64,000 nt of DNA from Acinetobacter shaoyimingii. Lineage in GTDB: Bacteria > Pseudomonadota > Gammaproteobacteria > Pseudomonadales > Moraxellaceae. The translations under genes were made by a program, and so were the position numbers. The first letter of the stretch is position 1. Each line of letters opens with the position of its first letter. The stretch spans positions 2,542,001-2,606,000 of the forward strand of contig NZ_CP049801.1 of the NCBI RefSeq assembly GCF_011578045.1. The letters run 5' to 3'. The notes below the pieces were generated by a model. That model was not told the DNA's origin. It saw only the letters and a list, made by a program, of their open reading frames with translations, and did no database searches. Shown in pieces: positions 36,693 through 44,798 of this stretch.

Positions 36693-37409
36693 CTATGGCG
36701 TTGAGAATCTGTTTTGACTAGCCAAATAAGATAAATAAAGAATCGGCAATACAAAGAAGCCAACACTCCAAAAATCTAAATAGACATATAAAAATGCACC
36801 TAAAAATGCACCCACTACAAATCCAATAACGATACTTAAACTGTGTAATAATTTTTCTAAATTACTGTCATTTCTACTTCTTAAATAGTTGGAAATATCA
36901 ATTCCAAGTTGAGTGGTATTACCCGTCATCATGGTGCTTGGACTAATATGCTTGATTAAGGTTTTGCTTGATGTGTTTCGAATGGCCAAAGCAATGAGCC
37001 CCAATGCCCCAGTCAGTGCGACAGTCATTCCATTGGCATCTTTAAACGGTTCAAAATAGATCCCTGCAACCATAAAACCAATAAGAAAAAGTGCCTCTGC
37101 TAGAAATAAATAGCTCAAAGTTTTGTTCTTGTTCTCACTGTGGTCAATACAATATTTAGTGATTGCTACGGTTAAAATAAATAAAGGAATTGCGCAAAGC
37201 TTGATCCAAATACCGTCACCGCCTTTTACCCAAGCAGCACCAGCCAACACCAAGTTTCCTGTCACATGTGCGGTAAAAAATCCAAAAAGTGCAATAAAAC
37301 CAATCGTATCAATCGCACCGCCGACGAGTGTCAATAAAATTGGATCTCGACAAGTGCTCCAAAATCCAGTGGGTTTAGCATCAGTATTTTCAATATTTTC
37401 CATATTCAT
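36693..37409 (-). CDS. YoaK family (DUF1275) membrane protein, paralogue 1
   Basis: A 238-residue membrane protein with about six helices. Family signatures are GGAIDTIGFIALFGFFTAHVTGN near residue 30 and STMMTGNTTQLGID in the second half. The DUF1275/YoaK family has no firmly established function. A closely similar-fold paralogue lies directly upstream (27 bases), and the TMEM175-like gene directly downstream, so three membrane proteins are linked. Confidence 0.88.
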   Translation of the reverse strand: MNMENIENTDAKPTGFWSTCRDPILLTLVGGAIDTIGFIALFGFFTAHVTGNLVLAGAAWVKGGDGIWIKLCAIPLFILTVAITKYCIDHSENKNKTLSYLFLAEALFLIGFMVAGIYFEPFKDANGMTVALTGALGLIALAIRNTSSKTLIKHISPSTMMTGNTTQLGIDISNYLRSRNDSNLEKLLHSLSIVIGFVVGAFLGAFLYVYLDFWSVGFFVLPILYLSYLASQNRFSTP

Positions 37410-37435
37410 TCTCTTTTTTGATTTCGTTCTCAGGA

Positions 37436-38116
37436 TTAAGTCTTTTTATAATTTTCACGGTTGATATAGACCAAAATTAGCAATATGGGGGGAATCATAA
37501 ACAACCCCTGTAACGCAAACTTATAGACAATGGCAGCAACAGCACAACCCATCGCAAAAGTCAGGATATTGGGTAAAATTGCATTGAGTTGTTGGCGAAT
37601 TTTTAATTTTTCAGCGACTGGCTTTGAAAAATAATCGCCAAGTCCTAACATCAGTTGCGTTGTAGAACCAGTCATGACAGTCGTGGGTGATTCCTTTTGC
37701 CAATGTAAACGATGCATTGCATTTTGAATCGCCATAGCGGAAACCAGTAACATACCCAACGTAAAACTTTGTGGGGTATCTTGCTGAGCAAAAGGCAATT
37801 CAAAGTAAGACAAGATTGCCGCCAAGCAGAAGAATAAAAACATCAGCTTGAGTAAAAAGGTATACGAATTTTTTTGATGCTTTAAAAACTGCTGATCAAT
37901 CAACTTGACGCAAAGTACACTCAAACAAAACATGGGCAGTGCCGCAAGCTTAGCCCAAGCTCCAGATTGATCATCGGAAACCAAGGCAGCACCTAAAGTC
38001 ACAAAATTACCCGTGACATGTGCTGCAAACAAACCATGCAATGCTAAGAAACTTGCGGTATCTACATAACCTGCATTAAAACTCAAAAGTTTATTTAAAT
38101 TCATCTGCATGGCCAT
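37436..38116 (-). CDS. YoaK family (DUF1275) membrane protein, paralogue 2
   Basis: A 226-residue relative of the next gene, with the same signatures: AGYVDTASFLALHGLFAAHVTGN at the start and TTVMTGSTTQLMLG in the second half. The shared motifs show a tandem pair, but the sequences have diverged widely, so the duplication is old or the two were assembled separately. The XapX gene ends 17 bases upstream. Confidence 0.88.
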   Translation of the reverse strand: MAMQMNLNKLLSFNAGYVDTASFLALHGLFAAHVTGNFVTLGAALVSDDQSGAWAKLAALPMFCLSVLCVKLIDQQFLKHQKNSYTFLLKLMFLFFCLAAILSYFELPFAQQDTPQSFTLGMLLVSAMAIQNAMHRLHWQKESPTTVMTGSTTQLMLGLGDYFSKPVAEKLKIRQQLNAILPNILTFAMGCAVAAIVYKFALQGLFMIPPILLILVYINRENYKKT

Positions 38117-38133
38117 TCCATCATTGATTAAGC

Positions 38134-38298
38134 TTAAGAAATCAGGTTCTTAATGAGGGGAATTAACTGTTCTCCCATCACCATACCTAACAAGCCACAA
38201 AGTGCTACGATTGGCGGTGCAGGAGATTTCACATTTAACAGATAATACAAAGCACCCACCAATAGCCCCACCACTAAAGATAAAAGATAAATTTTCAT
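38134..38298 (-). CDS. XapX-domain (DUF1427) small membrane protein
   Basis: A 54-residue gene. Translation starts MKIYLLSLVVGLLVGALYYLL and continues SPAPPIVALCGLLGMVMGEQ before ending NLIS. Two short hydrophobic helices separated by the SPAPP turn are exactly the XapX pattern. Proteins of this family are often encoded beside amidohydrolase or xanthosine-type catabolic genes, as here. AGAG precedes the ATG. It lies between the amidohydrolase and the YoaK pair, in line with them. Confidence 0.8.
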   Translation of the reverse strand: MKIYLLSLVVGLLVGALYYLLNVKSPAPPIVALCGLLGMVMGEQLIPLIKNLIS

Positions 38299-38317
38299 CA
38301 CATGCTCTTAGATATCA

Positions 38318-38338
38318 CTCCACCATTTTCAGGTGGAG
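38318..38338 (-). other. Hairpin between amidohydrolase and xapX
   Basis: Perfect 7-bp stem CTCCACC / GGTGGAG, 7-base loop, no T run on the minus strand. It may process or stabilise the transcript, or partly attenuate it, so downstream membrane genes could be expressed at a different level. Confidence 0.45.
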
Positions 38339-38361
38339 CTTTTCAATGAATGATTTGCGGA

Positions 38362-40236
38362 TTAGAAGGCAAAGCAAGAACAGCCCAATGCACCCCAGAA
38401 TGATTTTTTATCTTTATCATTGATCGGAACATCTAACATCCAAGCATGTGAATGTTGATGCATACCACAGCTATTTGAACACGCACACATAGCTGATTCA
38501 GATTGCAGTGGTTGCAATGAAGGAGCATTACGATTTTCCGATAATCTCCACTGACCACCAAAGCGTTTTACAGGTGACCAATCGGGTAAAGCTGGTGGAA
38601 TGGGTGGATCTTGATCCTTAAACTCTGCGGCAGCGTAAACAACTTTACCGTTCATTACAGTCAAAACAGATTCAATCCACTGAATATCCTCACCTTCAAC
38701 TTTGAAATAATCATCGGACAGAACAACCAGATCGGCATACTCTCCTTCAACCAGCGCCCCTTTATTGGCCTGCTCACCTGAAAACCACGCTGAGCCTTTG
38801 GTCCAAAGTGATAATGCCGTTTTACGATCCAATACATCCTTTTCATCATATAAAGGCAAGCCGCCGATCGTTTTACCTGTGGTAAGCCAACCTAAACAAA
38901 CCCAAGGATTATAAGATGCGACACGTGTTGCATCCGTTCCAGCACCGACAGGCACACCCAATTCCAGCATTTTCTTCACCGGTGGCGTTGCTTTTGCGGC
39001 TTCTGCACCGTAACGTTTCACAAAAATTTCACCTTGGTAGGCCATACGATGTTGAATGGCAATACCACCACCTAGCGCACCAATACGTTCAATATTCTTT
39101 TCAGACACTGTTTCCGCATGGTCGATAATGAAGCGTGTTTCAAAAGGCTTTTTCGCATTCACTTTTTCGAAAACATTCAGTAAGCGATTAATACTTTCAT
39201 CATAAGTTGCGTGAATTCGAAATGGCCATTTTTTCTCAGCCAGATGTTCCACAATCGCTTCCAATTCACCTTCCATTTTTTCAGGCAAATCAGGGCGTGG
39301 CTCGTAAAAATCTTCAAAGTCACCTGCCGACCATGTCAGATTCTCACCTGCACCATTCATTCTATACAGCGCATCTCCATCACCAGGGAAGGTCATTTCA
39401 GTCCAGCGCTTATAGTCTTCAAGTTCTTCACCCGCTTTTTGGGCAAACAAGTTATATGCAATACGAACTGTCATCTGATCTTGATCATGCAACTGTTTAA
39501 TCACATCATAATCTTCAGGATAATTCTGTCCGCCACCACCGGCATCAATCGCGGAAGTCAGTCCTAATCGGTTTAACTCACGCATGAAATGGCGTGTCGA
39601 ATTGACTTGCTCATCCACAGGTAATTTCGGTGCTTTACCTAAAGTGGAATAAAGAATGGCCGCAGAAGGTGTTGCTAACAATAACCCTGTCGGCTCACCT
39701 TTTTCATTACGTTGGATTTTTCCACCCGGTGGATCTGGTGTGTCTTTATTGAATCCAAGCACATTCAAAGCCGCTCGATTGAGCATTGCACTTGCATAGA
39801 GATGCAAGACAAAAACAGGAGTTTCGGGCGCAACTTTATTGATTTCATCTAATGTCGGTAGACGCTTTTCAGCAAATTGGAATTCAGTCCACCCACCCAC
39901 TACGCGTACCCATTGAGGTGCTGGTGTATTGTCCGCCTGCTCTTTTAAAAGCTTGAGTGCCTCTGAAACCGATGGAACACCTTCCCATCGCAATTCCATG
40001 TTGTAATTGAGTCCACCACGAATAATATGCAAATGACTGTCATTAAGACCTTGGATAACTCGACGTCCATTTAAATCAATAACTTTGGTGGTATTGGTCG
40101 CTAATTTCATGATCGTAGACTCATCGCCTGTAGCGACAATTTTGCCATCGTTTATAGCAATGGCATCTACTTCACTCTTTTTAGGATCCAGCGTTGTAAT
40201 CTTTCCATTTTTGAGGATTAACTGTACGTCCGTCAT
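38362..40236 (-). CDS. YtcJ-like metal-dependent amidohydrolase with Cys/His-rich tail
   Basis: A 624-residue amidohydrolase-superfamily enzyme. Metal-binding features are the HxH-type LNDSHLHIIRGG (about residue 67), a His in RIHATYDESI, HAE in IDHAETVSEK, and the Asp in GAGTDATRVAS. This is the YtcJ/AepA branch, which hydrolyses amide or cyclic bonds of unknown substrates. The last ~50 residues are unusual: a CxCxxxCxxHxH-like cluster (CACSNSCGMHQHSH) and a final GCSCF motif. AAGGAG sits before the ATG at 40236; the TTG two codons earlier is less likely. It is linked to the hydrolase at 40304. Confidence 0.88.
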   Translation of the reverse strand: MTDVQLILKNGKITTLDPKKSEVDAIAINDGKIVATGDESTIMKLATNTTKVIDLNGRRVIQGLNDSHLHIIRGGLNYNMELRWEGVPSVSEALKLLKEQADNTPAPQWVRVVGGWTEFQFAEKRLPTLDEINKVAPETPVFVLHLYASAMLNRAALNVLGFNKDTPDPPGGKIQRNEKGEPTGLLLATPSAAILYSTLGKAPKLPVDEQVNSTRHFMRELNRLGLTSAIDAGGGGQNYPEDYDVIKQLHDQDQMTVRIAYNLFAQKAGEELEDYKRWTEMTFPGDGDALYRMNGAGENLTWSAGDFEDFYEPRPDLPEKMEGELEAIVEHLAEKKWPFRIHATYDESINRLLNVFEKVNAKKPFETRFIIDHAETVSEKNIERIGALGGGIAIQHRMAYQGEIFVKRYGAEAAKATPPVKKMLELGVPVGAGTDATRVASYNPWVCLGWLTTGKTIGGLPLYDEKDVLDRKTALSLWTKGSAWFSGEQANKGALVEGEYADLVVLSDDYFKVEGEDIQWIESVLTVMNGKVVYAAAEFKDQDPPIPPALPDWSPVKRFGGQWRLSENRNAPSLQPLQSESAMCACSNSCGMHQHSHAWMLDVPINDKDKKSFWGALGCSCFAF

Positions 40237-40303
40237 AATCAACTCCTTTGCAATAATTCCTATTGTTTAAATAGTCGTTTAAAACACCGTTTACTCAGGT
40301 GTA

Positions 40304-40990
40304 TTAGCGTGCAGAAACGGGAGCGATAATCTCATGCTTTTTTTGAGTTCTTTCAGGCGCTTTATGCACCATCGTATAGGCATAATCGACACCCATGCCA
40401 TAAGCACCTGAATGCTCACGCACAATATCCATAACCGCATCATAGGTATCTCGATTGGCCCAATCACGTTGCCACTCAAGCAAAACTTGTTGCCATGTCA
40501 CAGGAATTACACCCGCTTGCATCATTCTTTGCATTGCATAATCATGTGCTTCTTTAGATGTCCCACCAGAAGCATCTGCCACCATATAAATTTCGTAGCC
40601 ACCGTCCAGCATTGCACCGAAAGAAAAGGTGATATTACAGACTTCAGTCCATAAACCAGAGACAATAACTTTTTTTCGATTGTTTTTGGCCAAAGCATCT
40701 CTGACTTTTTGATCATCCCACGAATTCATTGAAGTTCGTTCTAATAAAGGTTGATCTGGAAATACATCTAAAAGTTCAGGATAGGTATGACCAGAGAAAC
40801 TGTCCGTCTCAACCGTAGTAAGTGTGGTTGGGACATTGAATACTTTGGCTGCTTTGGCCAATCCAACCACATTATTTTTTAATGTTTGACGATCAATCGA
40901 TTGAACACCAAACGCCATTTGCGGTTGATGATCGATAAAAATGACTTGCGAATTTGTAGGTGATAATTGTTCTAAAAGTGACTTATTCAT
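40304..40990 (-). CDS. Isochorismatase-family cysteine hydrolase (YcaC-like)
   Basis: A 228-residue alpha/beta hydrolase of the isochorismatase family. The catalytic Asp lies in VIFIDHQPQMAF (about residue 20), and the nucleophile Cys with its cis-peptide lies in LWTEVCNIT (about residue 118). RTSMNSWDD matches the YcaC pattern. YcaC-like enzymes are octamers with poorly defined substrates, possibly amides. It is probably the first gene of the operon running into the amidohydrolase (67 bases downstream), and diverges from the LysR gene. Confidence 0.88.
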   Translation of the reverse strand: MNKSLLEQLSPTNSQVIFIDHQPQMAFGVQSIDRQTLKNNVVGLAKAAKVFNVPTTLTTVETDSFSGHTYPELLDVFPDQPLLERTSMNSWDDQKVRDALAKNNRKKVIVSGLWTEVCNITFSFGAMLDGGYEIYMVADASGGTSKEAHDYAMQRMMQAGVIPVTWQQVLLEWQRDWANRDTYDAVMDIVREHSGAYGMGVDYAYTMVHKAPERTQKKHEIIAPVSAR

Positions 40991-41064
40991 TGTGATCTAG
41001 TTCGCAGTTATAAGTGAATTTATATACAATCAGAATAATCTGTAAAATAGAAGCTTCAGATCTG

Positions 41065-41092
41065 GATACAATGTGTATCTCAAATAGATACA
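41065..41092. promoter_or_regulatory. Operator-like repeats between lysR and the hydrolase gene
   Basis: GATACA-ATG-TGTATC (41065-41079) is a perfect dyad, and another GATACA lies at 41087-41092, 22 bases (two helical turns) from the first. This is the kind of site a LysR regulator binds in a divergent promoter. Confidence 0.55.
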
Positions 41093-41172
41093 ATGAAATA
41101 ATTTCTTGATTATCAATATCGTTTTCTAAATCATATTGAAAATGAAAAACAAAATAGTGAATCAATAGAACA

Positions 41173-41988
41173 ATGGACAAAATAGACTGTATCAGTACTT
41201 TTATTAGTGTTGTAGAAAGTGGAAATTTCAGTAAAGCTGCAAAGAATCTAGGTATCAGTAGAAATCAAGTTGCAAAACGCATTTGTTATCTTGAAGATTT
41301 ATTTAAAACGTCCTTATTTATACGCGACACTCGGCATATGAATGTGACCATCGCAGGCAAAAAATTCTATCAACATTGTAAAATTATCATGAGTGAATTT
41401 GAGTGGGCAAAAAATGAGTTTTTCTATGATCAAAACTATCCTGAAGGAAGGCTCACCATTAATGCCCCGTTATCTTATAGTCAAGAATGCCTAACCAACC
41501 TCATCTCAAATTTTTTACAACAATATCCGAGTATTAAAATCGATCTGATGCTCACAGATCGCTTTGTCAATCTGAACGAAGAAAATTTTGATCTGAATTT
41601 GAGAATCAGTGAAGACTTCGATGAAGTTGAACATCTTAAACTCAGTACACACCAACGCTGTTTCTATGCAACGCCAAGGTATTTTGAGCAATTTGGTATT
41701 CCAAAAACCATTGAAGATTTAAAAGAACACAATATTTTATTTTATACACAGCCTAATCTGAGCACCAAAATTACCCTACAAAAAAATGATCAAAATTTTA
41801 CGATTTATTCGACGCCAAAATTGACCTGTAACAATGGTGAGTTTCTTTTAGAATGTTGCAAAAAAAACCAAGGTATTGTGTTCTTACCCGATTTTATCGT
41901 TCAACAAGATGTTGACGCAGGTAACATTGTAAAATGCCTTGAAGATTATCAATCCAATCCATTGATTTTTTTTGCTGTAACTGCATAA
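41173..41988 (+). CDS. LysR-family transcriptional regulator
   Basis: A 271-residue regulator. The N-terminal winged helix-turn-helix (STFISVVESGNFSKAAKNLG, then SRNQVAKRICYLEDLFKT) is followed by the effector-binding domain from about residue 90 (GRLTINAPLSYSQ). It is shorter than the usual 290-310 residues at the C-terminus. It is transcribed away from the hydrolase-amidohydrolase operon, which it probably controls through the repeats at 41065-41092. The inducer is unknown. Confidence 0.93.
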   Translation: MDKIDCISTFISVVESGNFSKAAKNLGISRNQVAKRICYLEDLFKTSLFIRDTRHMNVTIAGKKFYQHCKIIMSEFEWAKNEFFYDQNYPEGRLTINAPLSYSQECLTNLISNFLQQYPSIKIDLMLTDRFVNLNEENFDLNLRISEDFDEVEHLKLSTHQRCFYATPRYFEQFGIPKTIEDLKEHNILFYTQPNLSTKITLQKNDQNFTIYSTPKLTCNNGEFLLECCKKNQGIVFLPDFIVQQDVDAGNIVKCLEDYQSNPLIFFAVTA

Positions 41989-42145
41989 AATTACAAAACA
42001 TCGAAAAACATTAAATTGTTTTTAGACTTTTTAAGACAATATTATTCAAAGTAGCCAATATGGCAAATCAATACAATAAAATTAAAAATAATCAATTGAT
42101 TTTAAAAAATATTTATATTTTAGCTAAAACATAATATTTCAGTTA

Positions 42146-42191
42146 AGAACAGTCGGTATGCATGAATGCTGTATTTTTGGTCGACTGTTCT
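42146..42191 (+). repeat. Inverted repeat downstream of lysR
   Basis: AGAACAGTCG (42146-42155) and CGACTGTTCT (42182-42191) are perfect complements around a 26-base loop containing a smaller GCAT..ATGC hairpin, followed by GATCTTTT. Possible terminator for lysR; could also be a small mobile remnant. Confidence 0.45.
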
Positions 42192-42215
42192 GATCTTTTA
42201 AAAATGTAAACTACG

Positions 42216-42431
42216 CTAAAAATTGAGTGCGAACAGAGAAGATTTTTTAGTGTAGATATCAGCGTCGTTACAGCCATCATGATAATAAAATATTGGTCTG
42301 TTTTTTAGTCTAAATCTATACGTTTTACCACTTTTTAGCGGATGAGCTCCATTACCTAATACACGATAAATGGCGGTTGATTTCGACTTAAATATGAAGC
42401 CAGAATCACGAATAGAATCCAGAATTAGCAT
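42216..42431 (-). CDS. Possible small hypothetical protein (71 residues)
   Basis: The translation (MLILDSIRDSGFIF, then YRFRLKNRPIFYYHDGCNDAD) looks like a compact beta-strand domain, but I do not recognise it, and no ribosome-binding site is obvious. It is isolated between lysR and the transglycosylase gene, next to a long AT palindrome. Confidence 0.35.
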   Translation of the reverse strand: MLILDSIRDSGFIFKSKSTAIYRVLGNGAHPLKSGKTYRFRLKNRPIFYYHDGCNDADIYTKKSSLFALNF

Positions 42432-42466
42432 TACAAATGACTTACAAAATGATTTTTTTTTAACCG

Positions 42467-42509
42467 TTTAATTAATTAAAAAAAAATTAATTTTTTTTAA
42501 TTAATTAAA
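42467..42509. repeat. Perfect 19-bp A/T-only palindrome
   Basis: TTTAATTAATTAAAAAAAA and its exact complement flank a 5-base centre. Not a normal terminator because there is no GC core. Confidence 0.75.
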
Positions 42510-42553
42510 TCAATAACTTAAAATGTAATTTTTATTTATTTTTTGTACAAAAT

Positions 42554-42583
42554 TTGACAATGTTTTTTTTCATGATTATCATG
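42554..42583 (+). promoter_or_regulatory. Promoter of the MltF-like gene with overlapping palindrome
   Basis: TTGACA (42554-42559) and TATCAT (42577-42582) are 17 bases apart. A 13-bp palindrome CATGATTATCATG (42571-42583) overlaps the -10, so a repressor could bind there. The leader to the ATG would be about 180 bases. Confidence 0.6.
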
Positions 42584-42770
42584 CGCTCATGTTTAAGATT
42601 GAATACTTTTTAATCGAAGAAGGTTTGCTTCTTCATCCGACCATCCCACATGTCATTTTTGAATGACGTACATGACGCCCACCCTAATTGAATTTATCAA
42701 CTTTAAAAAAAAGCTTGAGAGAGATCCTTTTTGCTTTTTTTGGGCATAAATTACTTGTAGCGGAGACAAC

Positions 42771-43883
42771 ATGCACAGTAGTTCAACATCTGGATCGAGG
42801 CTTAGCCTGCACTCATTCCTTAACTCACACACAACCAAAGCGATGGTACTCGCTACAGCATTTATCCCCTTCCATAGTATTAATGCATCTAAGACCAATC
42901 AATACCACTCTGTGGTTAACTCAAATACACTGAACGTTGTTGCTGTTTCCGATCCTAGCGTTGTTTTTAAGGATGGCGGATTTCAACATGGTTTTGGCTA
43001 TGACTTAGTCAGTAGCTATGCCGAAAATTTAAATGTGAAATTGAATTTTAAAACTGTGTCAAGCAATGAAGCTGCTATGAAATTAGTGGCTCAAGGTAAA
43101 GCGAATTTTGCCATCACAACGGCTGATATGAATCAGATTGAAACGCAGAAATTGGTGGCTTTCTCTGCAAGTTGTGGCGAAATGAATAGTTTGAAGAAAA
43201 GCGGCTTAAATACCAATATCAATTGGGTATTTAAACGTGCAGATGACCCACTCACTGAAACTGCCAGTGGTTTCGTCTGCCAAAGCAAACAAAATGGCCA
43301 AATTAAGCAACTGGCTTCTTTTTACAATCGCAACGTTGTGAAACAACAAGACTGGAACACCATCCATCGTGATCTCAGTAAGCGCATGCCCATCTACAAA
43401 GCGAGTTTGAAAAAATCTGCACAAAAATTTGATTTAGATTGGCATTTTTTGGCAGCGATTGGCTATCAAGAGTCGTACTTAAAGCCTGATTCAGTTTCAC
43501 CAACAGGCGTACGTGGCATTATGATGCTGACCAGTAGCACGGCCAATGCAATGGGTGTGACAAATCGTAGTGATCCTGCACAAAGCATCCAAGGTGGTGC
43601 CAAGTACTTCGATTTAATGATGACGCGCTATGCGCATATCCCAATCCAAGATCGTTATTGGTATGCTTTAGTTGCCTACAATATGGGTCCAGGTGCAACT
43701 GATGCTGTTATGCAGCGTTTAAAAGCGCAAGGTAAAAATCCGAACGACTGGATTCAGATGTATGATTATTTAAATCGCCATCAATCGAGTAATTCACGTT
43801 ACAGACAAGCCGTACAATATGTGACTCGTATACGGGCGTACTTGGAACACATTAAATCGTCACCGAAACTTTTACAGATCTAG
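42771..43883 (+). CDS. MltF-like lytic transglycosylase
   Basis: A 370-residue envelope enzyme that cleaves peptidoglycan glycan strands with formation of an anhydro end. The N-terminal region has a hydrophobic segment (about residues 25-40), then a solute-binding-protein-like domain (LNVVAVSDPSVVFKDG ... GYDLVSSYAE). The C-terminal SLT domain has the catalytic Glu in AIGYQESYLKPDS (about residue 233), SPTGVRGIMMLT and VAYNMGPGA. Layout matches MltF, though the SBP-like domain seems shorter than in E. coli. GCGGAGACAAC precedes the ATG. Ends in a bidirectional terminator. Confidence 0.88.
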   Translation: MHSSSTSGSRLSLHSFLNSHTTKAMVLATAFIPFHSINASKTNQYHSVVNSNTLNVVAVSDPSVVFKDGGFQHGFGYDLVSSYAENLNVKLNFKTVSSNEAAMKLVAQGKANFAITTADMNQIETQKLVAFSASCGEMNSLKKSGLNTNINWVFKRADDPLTETASGFVCQSKQNGQIKQLASFYNRNVVKQQDWNTIHRDLSKRMPIYKASLKKSAQKFDLDWHFLAAIGYQESYLKPDSVSPTGVRGIMMLTSSTANAMGVTNRSDPAQSIQGGAKYFDLMMTRYAHIPIQDRYWYALVAYNMGPGATDAVMQRLKAQGKNPNDWIQMYDYLNRHQSSNSRYRQAVQYVTRIRAYLEHIKSSPKLLQI

Positions 43884-43933
43884 TTGCGCTAAAGTTTAAT
43901 TGCTAAAGGTTTTACTTGAGTTTTAACAGTGCT

Positions 43934-43964
43934 AAAAAAAGCTTACCTTAGGGTAAGCTTTTTT
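43934..43964 (+). terminator. Bidirectional terminator between MltF-like and SCP2 genes
   Basis: AAAAAAGCTTACC / GGTAAGCTTTTTT, loop TTAG, T runs both ways, so it serves the convergent genes on each side. Confidence 0.92.
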
Positions 43965-43983
43965 CGATTTTGAAAGTCGCAAC

Positions 43984-44367
43984 TTAAGAAGTTTGCTCAA
44001 GTACTTTCTTGAATAAATCTTTTTGTTCTTGACTTGGTTTAGCCGTTTGAAGTGCCATTAAAGAAGACATATCGCCTTGTACTTTAATTTTACCTGTCAT
44101 GAATGCTTGCATTGCAGCAGCCATATCAAACTCTAGGAAAACTTTACGAAGTGTTTCGCCATCCATATTCAAAGTCGTTTTTGCATTTGCAGAAGCGCCT
44201 TTTTGGATTTTACCACCGTCCAATGCCAATTCAGTATTCCCTTCAGCACCAGTAACAACAATGTTTAAAGCTAAGTTAGATAGCGCAGGTGGTAAATTTA
44301 AATCACCAGCTTCAGCTGTTAATTTATCTACAGTAGCAAACCAATCATCAGTTAAAAATGCAGGCAT
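43984..44367 (-). CDS. SCP2 sterol-binding-domain protein
   Basis: A 127-residue protein consisting of a single SCP2 domain: NLALNIVVTGAEGNTELALDGG, then NAKTTLNMDGETLRKVFLE and AFMTGKIKVQGDMSSLMAL. SCP2 domains bind lipids or fatty acyl chains. In bacteria, stand-alone members are of unclear role. GAGGAATGAAC precedes the ATG at 44367; the earlier ATG at 44373 is too close to the GAGG site. Single gene. Confidence 0.85.
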   Translation of the reverse strand: MPAFLTDDWFATVDKLTAEAGDLNLPPALSNLALNIVVTGAEGNTELALDGGKIQKGASANAKTTLNMDGETLRKVFLEFDMAAAMQAFMTGKIKVQGDMSSLMALQTAKPSQEQKDLFKKVLEQTS

Positions 44368-44726
44368 GTTCATTCCTCAATGTATTTATTCAATTTATTT
44401 GCGTCATCTATCCAAGACAACAACATGGTGAAGCAATATGCTTGAGCATTGTTATAGCACGATAATTTCGCTTTGCGATAAATATTTTTGTACTTTCGGT
44501 TCATATTTAATCGATTTTTTTTATTAAAAAAAATGTTTGATCACAAACTAACTTTTTTGATTTTAAAGCTTATTTTGTCAATGATTTAATGTTTCGTTCG
44601 AGTGGATATTTTGGTACAAAAAATCATTATTGAGTTTTAAGCTATTTATTTTATTAAAGATAAAATTTTAATCAATTCCGGTAACAAAGCTTGAGCATTT
44701 AAACTTAAATTTAAATGCTCAAATTA
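44368..44726. other. Gap between ttcA and the SCP2 gene (left part)
   Basis: AT-rich, containing the SCP2 promoter region (minus strand). No ORF with coding character. Its right end is the MITE-like palindrome. Confidence 0.5.
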
Positions 44727-44793
44727 GGCACTGTTGACATTTTAGAGATGTTTTCGTCCCGAAAGGGGGCGTGACTGAAATATCAACAGCCCC
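44727..44793 (+). mobile_element. 67-bp MITE-like palindromic element
   Basis: The ends GGCACTGTTGACATTT and AAATATCAACAGCCCC are inverted repeats (13 of 16 match). An inner CGTCCC-GAAA-GGGGGCG stem is present. TA flanks it on both sides, possibly a target duplication. The right end is the same sequence as the end of repeat copy A at 15134. Confidence 0.6.
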
Positions 44794-44798
44794 TACTT

